Shown piece after piece: positions 1 through 17,763 of a stretch of DNA of 64,000 nt. The notes beneath the pieces were generated by a model. It searched no databases, was not told where the DNA came from, and was given only the letters and a program-made list of their open reading frames with translations. The stretch comes from Dryomyza anilis. Lineage: Eukaryota > Arthropoda > Insecta > Diptera > Dryomyzidae. Made by a program: the position numbers and the translations under genes. Each line of letters opens with the position of its first letter. Within the stretch, counting starts at the first letter, position 1. Where the stretch lies: contig OX638133.1 in assembly GCA_951804985.1 (NCBI GenBank), positions 8,390,501 to 8,454,500 on the forward strand, given 5' to 3'.

Positions 1-225
1 CCAATAAAGAGTTATAGCAAAAAAACCAAAAAATTCCCCCTTTTGGCAAGACAACATTTTCAATATTTCGAATACGCCCTTTTGGGTTTGTCTTTTGTGG
101 CTAGAAATATCCAACTAAACCAAACACGATTTTGGCACAGTATACTTGAGGTAAACATACATTCAAAAATGTAAAAAAACGCAAATGGCAAAAATTACAC
201 ATTCGCCCCTTTGGCATGATAGTGA
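1..225 (-). mobile_element. Partial inverted-repeat element, family of the 20714-21270 copy
   Basis: Read on the minus strand, this stretch matches 20714-20930: an end with the CATGCCAAAGGGGCGAATG motif, then a TTTGCG segment, a CCTCAAGTATACTGTGC segment and a second internal AAAAGGGCGAA motif. The window edge truncates it. No coding capacity is visible. It is best read as one end of a non-autonomous DNA element whose full copy lies at 20714-21270. Confidence 0.6.
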
Positions 226-1008
226 ATCTACCTCAATTCGGAAACTAAAATTAAAATTGTCGTATTGTATGTAGAATTAATTAAATATTTAGAAATATCT
301 TTTTTAAATAAAACAGTTTCCGAAAAGAATTGTGGAGTTAAAATTATAATTTTATTTAAATGAAAAACAATTTTTTTATGTTAGAACGAAAAGTCACCAA
401 ATACATTTTCAGAGTGCCAAATATTGAGTTACAAAAATGTTTAAATATCTGTCAATTTTTATTCGATGATCTCAATTTTTTTACTACATGATAAGAAAAT
501 GTAAATCTATCAATTTAGATTTCAACTTTAAAAATACATCAATTACTTTTTGTAATATTAATCTTCAAACTCAAAAATTAAGATCTTTATAAAAATGTAT
601 TTGGTGACTTTTCATTCTACAACGACGATATAATGAATTTTTTACACTTTTTTGATTGAAAACAAATATTTAAACCTCAACTAATAACGATTTCGCCATA
701 TTTAAAATTTTCTAACGATTTTGATTATGTGTTACAGTTTTTAATTTGGTTTTTGTATAATAGGCGTTCAGCATTCGATTCAATTATGATTTAATTATGA
801 TTCAGCCAGTACAAAATATTGTTTTTCAAAAGACTTCAAAATTAAAATATTTGACAAAATTTAATTACTTTGCAAAATATTTTTTATAAGTAAATCGAAG
901 TCTAAATCTTTTGGTATGAAATTTCTATACGAAATCCATCAAATTTTATTAGAAAGCTAGATGGAACATCTCCTAAATTTTTGATTTTGTCAATATTTTG
1001 AATATATA
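226..1008. other. AT-rich stretch, nothing recognised
   Basis: About 780 bp of AT-rich sequence with no convincing coding region, RNA gene or inverted repeat. It probably lies inside an intron of the plus-strand gene whose last exons are at 3301-3671, but that depends on upstream exons outside the window. Confidence 0.4.
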
Positions 1009-1542
1009 TGGTTACGAAAAGAGGTAATTTGCCCCACTGTGCAAGCAATCAACAATAATAAATGAGACGCAAGACAATTCTGCGCACTAAGCAATGTGTT
1101 AGAAAGAGAGGGAAGATCATTCAGCGTACTAAGCAATGTGCGAGAAAGAGAGGGAAGATCTACACATTAAAACACATGAGCGCGAATGAGATGCCAATAG
1201 CATGCGTCATTCACGAAACGAGTAGAAGGTTCTCGAAACAAGTCGAAGCTTGTCGAAACGTGTCGAACTGATGCATGCAGTATATAAGGAAGCCGCATCA
1301 GAGGTACAGCACTTCAGTAGTGATTGGAAAGTGGTCGAGTGCATCTCGTGTGATCAATGTCAAGTTAAATTGGGGACATGCAGCAGTTGTTAGAATTTGT
1401 TATTAGTAAAGTTGTTTATTAAAGTGAATTAATAAAGTTAATTGTTATAATTTAAACCAAACATAAGAGTGTTTTTATTTTGTACACAATCCAGCGATAC
1501 GAACTCGTAGAACAGTTTTCCGTAGACTGAATTTTCGTAACA
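1009..1542 (+). mobile_element. Solo LTR-like retroelement sequence, 534 bp
   Basis: It begins TG-GTTACGAAAA and ends TTTTCGTAA-CA, so it has the TG...CA ends of a long terminal repeat with short inverted termini. Inside are a TATA box (TATATAAG, 1281-1288) and an AATAAA signal (1431-1436), the expected order of promoter and polyadenylation signal in an LTR. Near the 5' end is a 42-bp tandem duplication (about 1081-1122 and 1123-1164). A related, internally deleted copy lies at 35159-35366 on the other strand. No gag/pol sequence is next to either copy, so both look like solo LTRs. I cannot name the family. Confidence 0.6.
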
Positions 1543-3300
1543 ATATTAAAAAAAAATTATTTGAAGAAGTAGACCTATATAAAACACATTATATATCTGA
1601 AAATGTATATCAAACTATTAGAATGAATCTAAACCCCTTATTACGTAAAACGAAACGAAAAGTGATTCGTCAAAAAATCTTCAGAAATTCAAGAGACTGT
1701 TTTTTTTATTTATTAAATGAAAAAAAAAAAATAATAAATGAAAAAAAAGCTGTCTCTATATAATTTTTGAAGTTTTATTAACTGTGCGCGCCCAAACGCG
1801 TGATATTCAGTATTTTCGGAACCACACAACCGATTTTAAAAATTTAAAAAGTGTTGTACAGAGAGAACTTGAGTTTTCAAACTAGAGTTTGTATCTTTAA
1901 TGGTAATGAAGATAAAAATGAGTAAAGTTGAGTTTTTTTTTCATGAACAATTTTTCAAAAATTTGTGAAAAATCCAAAAATTATTCGATTTTAAAATTCT
2001 TTTGTTTATGAAAAGCTTACATTGAGATCTAAAGAAAATGTACTTACTTGAAAAAATATCTTGTTTAGGTTTATAGATATAGACATCAACATGAATTTTT
2101 GTTTTCATATTTGAAGACTTTACTTTACATATTTATACATAGTTTGTACATTTTATCATGAAATCAAAATGTTTGTATATTTATAAACAATTAACACATA
2201 AATAAGAAACTGAACTCCATTTTTAAATATCTCAAGTGGTTTAGTAAATATAAAATTGTTGAAATTTTTTTTTGTTTTGCACATTTTTTAGTTTTTTTGG
2301 AAAATTGAACTTATATGCAAATCTCCGTAATATTTTTTTTCTTCAGTAACATGTACTTTTTTTTATATTTTTTTGATAGCTAACATTACTGTAAATCTTT
2401 TAAATGATAAAAATTATCCAAAATATATTTAAATCATCTGGCAACACTGGTCAAAGTTAATATATTCTGATATATTCTCAAAGTAATCTATATCAATTTT
2501 TAACCAAAAATATTTTAATAACAACTTTAGAATAATGTCTCTTAATTTTTTAAAAACTTGTATAAAACCAGAAATATTTATATCAGTTTTAGTTAACGTT
2601 TTATTACTAATTTCAAAATGGTTTTAGTATTCAAAATGAAATAGTAATGAAAGAAATTTGGTTTCATTTACTATTTTAAAATACAAATTTAAAATAAGGA
2701 TTCGTGTGTTTTACTTTAAAATAGTACTATATATTGAATTGTGCGTGAAATAAAAGGAATTTGTAAATATATAAATTCCAAAACCCTAATTAAAAGTCAG
2801 ACGAAATTGAACTAGAATTATTAAGTTTTTATTTTTTCATAATGATCCATTTATTTAAATTATTAAAATTCATTGTATTATTTTTCAGTAAACTGTTTTA
2901 AAATAAATTTAATAATTCCTTTACGGTTACTGAAATTTCTGAATTTCTGACGTTTTTCTTTTTTTTTCGAAACGTTTCGTTTGACGTAATAAGGGTGTTA
3001 AGTGATTCGGTATACCTTTTCCAAGTGGTTTTTATGGTTTCGATTTCGCTTTTTGAATTGTGATTTAATTTGAATGTCTATTGTTGAATGTCTGGAACAC
3101 AAAACAGAATTGTTTTATCCATACAAGAATTGAAAACCAATTGTTTTTATAAAACCTGAAATAATATTAATAAAAAATACCCAATTTATACATATTTTTG
3201 AAATTTGTTTTTGAATTGATTTTTTTTTTTGTTTTTATTATATTTTATTATTTAAAAAACACTCATCTAAAATTTAAATTATCTTTGATTTATCACATAG
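1543..3300. other. AT-rich intronic stretch, nothing recognised
   Basis: AT-rich sequence with homopolymer runs just upstream of the 3301 splice acceptor. No coding exon, RNA gene or clear repeat was seen. It most likely belongs to the intron before the exon at 3301. Confidence 0.4.
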
Positions 3301-3671
3301 AAACCCTTGACATTGACGTCTGTCCGCTGCCCTACAATCAGACGGTGGACTCTGCGACATTTCTACACTGCAAAAATTCAGCCTCCATAGCGGAGGCGCG
3401 CAGCATGTGGCTCTTTGTGGCCGGCTGTGCAGGCGGCGTATTGCTGGTGCTACTGCGTAAGTTTACCATAAAATTTGTTAAATTAATAAAATTTTATAAA
3501 TGTTGTTCAATTAAATTTACAGTTGTCATCTACTGCGTGCATCGGCGACGCAAACGACGCGCGAAGAAACTACGCGAACGCATGAGTCGCAAACAATTCG
3601 TGATTTCCCCAAAAAATGCCATCAACAAACAACGTCAGGACGATGTGCTGCTACGTTCTGATACTGCGTGA
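3301..3671 (+). CDS. C-terminal exons of a single-pass membrane protein (5' end outside window)
   Basis: Two exons, 3301-3456 and 3523-3671 (stop TGA 3669-3671), separated by a 66-bp GTAAGT...CAG intron. That intron has no in-frame stop, but splicing joins a continuous hydrophobic helix, so I take it as a true intron. The visible part encodes a short extracellular piece with two Cys (CPLPYNQT ... LHCKN) and an N-glycosylation sequon (NQT). Next come a transmembrane segment of about 23 residues (starting SMWLFVAGCAGG) and a strongly basic juxtamembrane run (HRRRKRRAKKLRER). The cytoplasmic tail ends in LLRSDTA. This is the tail of a type I receptor-like protein. Drosophila lambik (CG8434, LRIG-like) maps near Jhe and Asph by CG number and is one candidate, but no LRR or Ig domain is visible here, so I do not assign it. 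A polyadenylation signal is at 4122-4127. Confidence 0.7.
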
Positions 3672-4498
3672 CAATAACTTATTTTTAATATTTTTATTTT
3701 CAATTTTTCACACACAAAAAATATTTATTTCGATTTTTATTTTTAGCACATAAGTAACGAAAACAATTTATTCATTGTTTTAGCCATATTTCTGAGCCAT
3801 GTTAGTAGTTTTATGTATACGTTTCTTGTCTTCGTACAGCAAGTTCCAAAATAGTGCCTAATATCAGTGACTACTTTTTTTCTACTGTAGTAAAACTAAC
3901 AAGTCGTAGTATTATTTAGTAGTTTAGTTAAAATTTTGTTAAACATTTAATATTGTAAATTACAAATGCAATGTGCAAAGCCAGTCAAAAAGGTGCCTTA
4001 TTTAGCAGAAATTTAAATTAGTAACTACTACTTATTTTTTTTTATAAAACATGTAAAATGCAATTTGTAGATTTTTAAGACTTTTTATTACACAATTTTT
4101 ATTATTAAAACATTTAAAACAAATAAAATAATGTATATATTTTTTAAAATTACTGTTTAAATATTTTGTTTTAGTTTTTTTTTTATAATTTTTTATACAG
4201 TGTAGTCACAAGAAAAAAAACGGAAATAATAGATTAGAAAAATAAAAAATAATAAGTTAATTTAAGTGACAGGACAGAAAATATTTGACTTCAATAAAAG
4301 AGTACCTATATAACTGTATAAGGAAGAAAACAAAAAAAAAGTTATGAGGAGATTTTCTGAAGCTATCAAGAAAAAATATAATTTGTTATTTAGCCATTTG
4401 AAGTGCACTTTTTCTTTTCAATGAATTAAACTTGGAAAGTTTCTTCACAAATTTTATTAAAGAATATATTACATTATATGCTTTAACGATTGCCGTCC
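3672..4498. other. 3' UTR/flank, AT-rich
   Basis: Downstream sequence of the membrane-protein gene. AATAAA at 4122-4127 could mark its 3' end. The rest is AT-rich with nothing else recognised. Confidence 0.4.
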
Positions 4499-4924
4499 TT
4501 AGTAGAAATTTTGGTAGGGCCATGGTCATGAAGTGATCATGTCATTATTTGAGATGATCGAGATATGACGAGGCCCATAATGTCCTTGTAACGCAGTGTC
4601 CTGATAATGTATTGACCTCAGGCCATGATCATGTACTGATCGGGCAATTCCCCATTTTAATATTTACCCGACAATTGCCTTGTCTGAGCCCGAGCATAAT
4701 AGGGTTTCTCTCATTAATCTCGATCATTGACTCATGCTAATTTCGTTATTAGGAACAAGTAATGTAGCTATGATCGGGAACATTAACTGTTTAGATAATG
4801 TAAACCCTGCTATGGTAAGCATGATAAGGGCATGCAAAGGCAATGATCATATTTTCTCTAATAGGGCTTACCCAACGAAAACCCGATCATTTCCCGATTG
4901 CGCATCGGGTAAATTTCTACTAGG
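4498..4924. mobile_element. MITE-like element with CTAGTAGAAATTT ends and GATC-rich interior
   Basis: The ends are inverted copies of (C)TAGTAGAAATTT: AGTAGAAATTTTGG at the left, GGTAAATTTCTACTAGG at the right. The interior is rich in GATCATG/TGATCGGG motifs. A 120-bp relative with the same ends lies at 12005-12124, and an end fragment lies near 15819. No transposase is visible, so it is a non-autonomous DNA element. Confidence 0.55.
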
Positions 4925-6656
4925 GGTTTAATGATTTCCACGATCCGAAGATGACGTCTATAGATACATTCTGACATGTATTTAAACAAACTTGGTATTG
5001 GCCTGTGGTCAGTATTACATTTCTTCACATTTAAAGGAAATAATGCATTGTTAAATGCATACCACGCAAAAAAAATACATTTTTATTTAACTACAAAATT
5101 AATTAAAATCATAGAAATAAAGATTAAATTCCAAAAGTACGAATTTGGTCCATTTTGCTCCCCGGTAACCAGATTACCAACATGTCTTTTATTTTAGACA
5201 TAATAACAAAATTCATAACTATTTAAATACTATGTGGACGCATATTTATAGTAAATTTGTATAGTCAACTTTATATCAGCACGAATGATTAAATTTTTAA
5301 GCAGAAAAAGTTCAGAAAAAACGTTTTCGTAAAACATTTCAGAGCAGAGGTCTGAACATCATCTGAATATTCCGAGTATTGTTAGAGTCGAACGCAATCT
5401 ATACTCAAACAAATTTATAATTACCAGGGCTCACTTTTATATTGATTTACATATTCAATATTTAAATACTTATTACACCGTCCGACACTATTTTGCACAC
5501 ATAAAAAAATCGAACAGTACGTGAAACTAGGGATCATTCTAAAAATTTGCGTGTATCCAGTTTTATTAGATCAATTGAGGAGCTCATTTGCAAAACGTGC
5601 TATACAATTCAAAATGAAATGACTTTTTTACAAATATACGACCCAAATTTGAATATTTATAAAAAGTGAATATACAACACGAGATAACGAATATATTAGA
5701 TGTGGAAACGTCTTTGTTCTAATTTGATTCAACCATTGGGTTAGAGTAATTCAGGTTTTACTAAACCTATCGTCGTTTCACATAGCATTTATTTGCGGCA
5801 CATATTTTGAAACTGAGATTTCTCTGAGTATGAATATGAAAACGGTTTTCCGATATCAAATCATTTAAAGGTTTTTTCCCATTTGAAATGAGATATATGA
5901 GATATTTGAAAAATCAATTCATATTTATTAAATGCAAATAAAAGCTGTAAACGAATTGATATCGGGCAAATATTTTTCATATACATACTTAATGATGTCT
6001 CAACTATGAAGTGTATTCAACATTTTTAAAATATTCGACCAAAAATTGTATATGCACTTGCTTGATCCAGAAAAACTGGGATATACGTGTATTTTATTAA
6101 AGTTGAATTTTGTCGTACGGTGTTATAAGAATTTTTAGATAAAAATCTATATATGCATTAATCCATAGAAATCCATATTTTTTTTTATAAAAAACTGACT
6201 CATAAGTCTCAATTTCGACAAATTTCCACTACAATTTTGACATTTTCAAACATATTTGGTATTAAGGTTTAAAAAAATGCAATCCTAGGAGATACAGTGA
6301 GACTCACAGAAGATACAATGTAAATCGGGCATTATAGATTGTAGGATTCAGTATTTATATTTCAATAATGCAATTGATTTAAAATTTGCTATTTTGTTCA
6401 ATGCTGCTCTATTTATGCACAACATCAAAGTTCAATGTCCTTTGATTCATGTGCCACTCACAGGTCATTATGAATTTTATTAGTTTAAAACACGCAAAGG
6501 TGGTAGCAACCCATTTTTCACTGAATTCAACACGGAAATCAATAAAATACAATTAACCTGCAGGATATGAGAGGATAAATGCATTGCATAGCATACTCCT
6601 GAATTCAGTTACTACTTGGCATTCACAGACTATCGAAGGACTTGTCGACGACAATT
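4925..6656. other. Intergenic, nothing recognised; probable promoter side of the 6657 gene
   Basis: About 1.7 kb of AT-rich sequence between the MITE and the next start codon. I saw no exon, RNA gene or strong repeat. The promoter and 5' UTR of the 6657-7468 gene must lie here, but no core promoter motif stood out. Confidence 0.35.
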
Positions 6657-7468
6657 ATGTTAACGTTGAGGCAGAAACTAGTATGGCGCATAGGACCACT
6701 CTTCCTATTGTTGATGATATATCAAATGCTGATCATTGAGGCCTACATGAAGCAGGTACGCATTGAGGAGATACCATTCGGTTTGACGGAAGGCGACCGT
6801 ATACGAGAGGACTTAAAAGTACCTCGTGCACGCGGAATACATGCTTTGTCACAGCTGGAGGAGCATCGTGGTTTCTTTCACATCTTCCATGTGCCCTGTA
6901 AGTCTGGGTTTAATATTTGTAGATTATAAATGTTACTGGTATCATTCCAGATATTGTTTGCTTTTTTGCCGCCAAGGGCAAATGGCCGTTTATACCGCCG
7001 TTTATGCAGGTGCGTGTTGATTCCGTCTCGAAAACGGTCTTCAGTCAAAACGATAGCAGCATTCAGAAGTTCTGTCAGAAATGGATACAGATCAAGAAAT
7101 GTTTTCGTCCAGATCAAGGTGGGTTTTTTTTTCAATATTTTTTATTCAGGCTCGAGGTGTTTTTTTTTTAATAGGTACTTATATCAAACATTGTTGATAT
7201 ATTGCAATTCTATTTAGCGCCCACTGTCAGTGATGTGGAGGCCCTGCCGGTACGTGGCTCTGCGGGTTCCTGCAATTGCGCCAATCTGAAGGCCACCGAA
7301 CCCTCACATGTGGTTTATTTCGACAAGAACTATGTGGGCAATGTGAGCTCTGAAACTATTTTGAATACCATTGAATTTCTGGAGAGTTTCTTGCCACCTC
7401 CAACGAAGAAGACGAAAAAGAAGAATCGTGTACGTAGTCGCATCGATGACATGGATATATTGGAATGA
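6657..7468 (+). CDS. Unrecognised 219-residue signal-anchor/secretory-pathway protein
   Basis: Three exons: 6657-6897, 6951-7118 and 7218-7468. Donors are GTAAGT and GTGGGT; acceptors are CAG and TAG; the total of 660 nt is in frame. The first ATG is at 6657. Residues about 9-29 form a hydrophobic helix with basic residues before it, which fits a type II signal anchor or an uncleaved signal peptide. The rest would be lumenal or extracellular. It contains five Cys (IVCFF, FCQKW, KKCFRP, SCNC), a possible sequon (NVS) and a lysine/arginine-rich C-terminal tail that starts after FLPPPTKK. I do not recognise the family. Exon 3 is the least AT-rich part and keeps an open frame, which supports real coding function. 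AATAAA is present at 7619-7624. Confidence 0.7.
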
Positions 7469-7706
7469 TATGGAGATGTATTATATGAATATGAATCAAA
7501 ACTGGAACTGAACATTATTAGAATATTAATGTGGTGCTTAAATGAGACTTTATTTTGTCCTAGTACATATTTATTACAAAATAAGTAATTTGTGTATTAT
7601 GGGTTTACATTAATTACTAATAAATTTTTTTAAAAGGTAATACATGTATAATTTATTTATGTTGATCAGAAGTATAATTAATATGTTTTAAAATATTTAG
7701 ATATTA

Positions 7707-8337
7707 TACAGGGTGTTTGGTTCATCGATGTCAATAACTCAGGGGGTCATTCTATGACTCAAAAAAATAAGAAAATATAAAAAATATGTCTAATTCTTCA
7801 CCCAGTTTAAGATACAGGGTGTTTAAGAGATGCTTATTACTGACATAACCCAGTCAAGAAAATTTGTAGTATAATCTGTTGATAAATTAATAACAATTTT
7901 TAAGTCATGTTTTAGAAGATTAAATTACCTTTCTAATGGTATATCTTCGAACCCCATGTTTTTTTCCTATTTTAAAAGGTACGTAGAATTGAAATTTACA
8001 AAAATAAAAATTCAAATTTTTAATTTGTCATTGATTTTCTCAAAATTTCGTTATCGACCACCCTCTTTTTTCTAATTTATAATGATAGACCAAATCATTC
8101 CCAGTACTTTCTAACCAATTGCAGTGATTTTAAACTGGTAAGTTATCCTGCAGAAATAATTAAACAGTGGCGGGTCTTGATTTTACTTTATAACAAATTT
8201 TCTTGACTAGGTTATGTCATTAATATGCATATCTTAAACACCCTGTATCTTAAACTGGGTGCAGAATTAGATATATTTTTATTTAACATTTTCTTAATTT
8301 TTGATCGATGAAGCATCGATGAAGCAAACACCCTGTA
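7707..8337. mobile_element. Inverted-repeat element (TA)CAGGGTGTTT, ~630 bp
   Basis: The ends are TACAGGGTGTTTGGTTCATC and its near inverse (..GCAAACACCCTGTA). The arms share further blocks, such as TTAAGATACAGGGTGTTTAAG against ATCTTAAACACCCTGTAT. The flanking TA dinucleotides suggest a TA target duplication, as for mariner/Tc1-like MITEs. No transposase reading frame is present. Confidence 0.65.
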
Positions 8338-8700
8338 TAACTGGTATTACTATAATCGAAAATCGCTTTATAAATGCAACAATTTATTTTCACATAAATA
8401 AAAGTTATCTATAAAAATGTCCAATATTTTAACAAATCAGGATTAGAAATAAATGTTTGTATTAATCTTGTATTTTTTTAAGTTGGACTGTTAATGACCC
8501 TGGCAAAATGTTTACTAAGGAATAATACACACAGTTTCTTCGGCAAATCAAATTATATTTTTTCAATAATATTTTTCTTTTCAGCATGTCTTATGAAATA
8601 TCAACTGCAACATAATTTAAGTCTTATAAAAATTAACTTAATTAATTAAAATTACATGAAATAATAAAATGTATAAAATAAAAATAAAACACTTAACTAA

Positions 8701-14349
<5,649 letters not shown>

Positions 14350-16571
14350 TGTAATGAGTTGTGGTAGTTGTTGATAATAGTGATGATGGTACTTTGATCG
14401 CTTGGCAACTGACCGGTGTTGTAGTTGTTGTGCTGGCTCTTCTTGTGACTGTCGATTGACGGTCTTTGGTTTTTTCTGTGATCATGTGAAGATTGGTTAA
14501 TAAATAGTTAAAAGAAAAATAAAATCGATTTTATTATAGGTTTATGTCTGATCGCCAATTAGCATAAACGCTTTTGTTGTTCAGTTAATCGTTTATTGAT
14601 GGCTCGTTAATATTAGAATCGCCTCTTTTTTATTATTATCTATCAATATGCATTAGTTATCGATGATATATTTCGATTGGCCTAATGATAGTAACGATGC
14701 TGCGACCAACGACCATTCATGAAATGATGTCAACATCTTTTAATCGAGAGTTTGGCGATTTTTTTTTTTGAGTTGATGCAGACATTAGAGCATTTCTATT
14801 TTTAAACTCGATTTTTGTTTTGTTACGTTAGACGATTTAGTGTTTTTCTTCTTTTGGGTTTTATTGAATTCGGTAGCAGACACACTTTAAGTTAATTGCT
14901 CGATAAAATCGATTATGAAAGAAATAGCTGACAGCTTACTGAGGTTAGTTGCTTTTTGATCGGTGATCAGTTTTATTTGCAAATAATTTTGTGACATTTA
15001 TGTTGAAATTAATGTCAATATGCAGATAAATTATGGAATTTGCAAACGATACTTTTTAGAGATTTAAGAATATTGATTGAGATTTCGAATACTGCTTAAG
15101 AACAGAAATGAGTAGAGTCAACGTTTTCACTATGTCAATAAAAACTGACAATTTGTGGAAATCGTAGTGTCATTGCCATAATAGAAATTAACCCTATTAC
15201 GGTAAATAAAATCATGGTCAGATCAGATCAGATCAGATTTGTCATTCGTCGGTTTTGATAAGGAAATAAATTCAATAATCAGTTCTATCATATGACATTA
15301 AAATCTTACTATCAGGAAACCTTACAATTATCAGTGCATATGAGCCCGCTCACTTGCAAAATCGATTAACGAAACTTTTTGAAAATAGTTAAATAGCGCC
15401 AATAACACTTCTGTGCTTCACTAACAGATTTGCAGATTTTTTTTATTATTTCTTTATAACTCAAAGGTACATTGTTCAGATTTTGAAATTAGTTCAGATT
15501 TCATTTTGCAAAATAAAAATCAGTTTTAATAACTTTCTCCGATGCTTAAGTGCAAACGAATCCATCTTTTGATCTTATGAAGTATAAAAAAAAATATAGA
15601 AAGATACATATATTAAGAATTATACATCAATTCAAATTCAATTTTATATAGAAAAAGCTCAAAAATGTAAATAATTACAAAAAATCCAGCTTCGGAATAT
15701 AATCAATTATTCATTTTGCAATTTAAAGTCGTGATCATGATAATATTGTACAGATTTTATTAAAATAATAAATACAAATATATGTATTTGACAAATAGGT
15801 ATAGTTGATGATATCAACCTAGTAGAAATTGTAATAGTGTCATGATAGGGAACTGATCATTCAATATTTTCATCGTTTTACCTGGTGATATAACGATCTC
15901 CAAAAAAAAAAATAAAAATAAAAGTCCGGCCTAAAACGAATGCTTACCTCATAAAATGTCAGAAACAAAATTAACCGCCAAAATCATTTTAACGTCTATA
16001 TTCTTGATTCGATGTCCGATCATAATATATATCTGTTGCAAAATGAAATAAAAGCATAAGTCTTTTTTTTAACGATTCAGGAGAGCATTTTTAAACTTTA
16101 CAACTGATTTCGAAAAATAATTTTAAACTTATTTTAAAAATTATATTTGCAAATTTATGAAAAACTTAAATAAAATAAATGTCTGCTAAATGTTTTTGTT
16201 AGAATTTTTTTCGAAAGTTTTTTTTTAATAATAATGAATATTTAATAACAAGTAGATATGCTTTTAGGTATTTTAGGTCTTAGTAACTATAAGAAGGATC
16301 AGTATCAGAATTTGACACAAAATGGATTCGTATATCAGGATTACGATGGTATTAATAACTCAATTTGGAGTTATGCTGTTAATTCATATTGCCACAGATG
16401 TATTGTTGAAAAAGTCTCGGCGCACAGTGGGGCAGGTAGTACCTAAAGTTGGCGAAAACCAAAAAATCAAATAGACCCCAGACACATTTTTTTTTGTTTT
16501 GCATAGTAAATTAAATTGCCTAAAATACTGTATCAATCAATATATATCATATGTATCCAAAAATTGGTACA
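14350..16571. other. Jhe upstream region, no gene recognised
   Basis: Sequence 5' of the Jhe start codon. The first 150 bp include GTTGT/TTGTTG runs and could be 5' UTR. A fragment with the CTAGTAGAAATT end occurs near 15819, and a short (GATCA)n run near 15215-15240. No convincing TATA box was found close to the ATG, so transcription may start further upstream (see 18780-18910). Confidence 0.4.
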
Positions 16572-16774
16572 TTGGCACTACAGCTCTATAAGAACTTGGG
16601 CCGAGCTCTCTCACCATTTTGAGCTGAGCGTGTTATATTTGTACTCAAAGTGGTGGGACCTACAGTTTATTTAGTTTCTATGAAAAGATGTTGTTAGCCC
16701 TAGTCCAGGCTTGAACCGGGAACCTTTCGGCTCTCAGTCCAACGCACTAATCACTGAGCTACCGCGGCTACAAT
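16572..16774 (-). mobile_element. SINE-A copy (tRNA-derived), internally deleted
   Basis: On the minus strand it begins ATTGTAGCCGCGGTAGCTCA with the A box (TAGCTCAGTGATTAG) and B box (GGTTCAAGCCT) of a tRNA-like head. It then continues into the TAACAACATC and CACTTTGAGTACAAATATAA tail shared with other copies. The middle part, containing TACCGCGCTACCTCTCG, is missing. Related copies: 24312-24447, 26826-26983, 35683-35848 and 41925-42246. Confidence 0.75.
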
Positions 16775-16946
16775 GGTTGGTGATTATTAAATTTTCATTC
16801 AATATTTTTCAAAAAGTAATACTATTTGAGGTTTTCGCCAACTTTTGGTACTCCCTGACCCACTGTGCGGCGGTTAATATATTTGTCTGATAGGTTAAAT
16901 GTTACCGTTGACAGTATTTAGTTTGCTTTATAAACAAAAAAGTTAA

Positions 16947-17345
16947 AGGGAATCAGGGACTTTGAAATATCGGATCAGATTCTGGTTCCGATTCCGGTTG
17001 CATCCAAAAAAATTGTATAGGTTCCGAGTCCGGTTCTACACACTTTTTTTATAATGGTTGCAAAAATCGTAACGGTCTTATTTTAATTTTTTTGAATAAC
17101 AATTTCAATTCTGGTTCCAAAAATTATGGGTTCCGATTTCGGTCTCATACTTTTTTTTAAAACGGTTTCGCATTCAGTTCAGCATTCCCTGATAGAGACT
17201 AAAATATCGGTTCCGGTTCTGGTTACTAGATTTTTAAAATAGCGATTTCGGTGCGGTTTTAAACCAAAAAAAAAATATGGGTTCCAATTCCGTTTACTGT
17301 TCCACACATTTTTGAATATCGCATCCGGTTCTAAAAATCGAAACG
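16947..17345. repeat. Degenerate GGTTCCG(A/G)-type repeat, element remnant
   Basis: Repeats of the type GGTTCCGATTCCGGTT alternate with AT-rich spacers. The same motif, inverted (GGAACCGGAACC), fills part of the hAT-like element at 27309-28127. Both regions have a CAGGGACT...AAATATCGG edge, so this is probably a remnant of the same or a nested non-autonomous element. Confidence 0.5.
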
Positions 17346-17763
17346 GTTATTTAAAAAAAAAACTCGTGTTTAAATTTAAAAAATTTTTTTTTGAAAACAC
17401 TTTTATTTTTTGTTTCAGACAGTTTCTTGTGGTATGCTTTCATTTTAAGGGCTGACTTTCAAACATTTTTTTTTTCGATCCGACCTATTAATCATGTCTA
17501 TCCTAATTGGATTAATTTCGACTACGAATGCTACGAAATTCAGAGAAAATCACGAAAAATATGTAAATGGAATTCTGTAGACATTAGTCAGGATACAGTA
17601 ATCTAGAAGATATAAAGTTGTAAAAATGCACTTAGCTAGTTTTTATACGCAAATATGATACGCAATTTTGATACGCTCTTTTATGTTTTTAGTGAATATC
17701 AATATGGCAAATATTAATAACAAACATATGAATATTTATTTCTTGAGGAAATAAAAATACACC

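Noticed and set aside
1062..1271. Basic 69-residue frame with two repeats
   Set aside because: It lies inside the LTR-like element and its repeat is the 42-bp tandem duplication.
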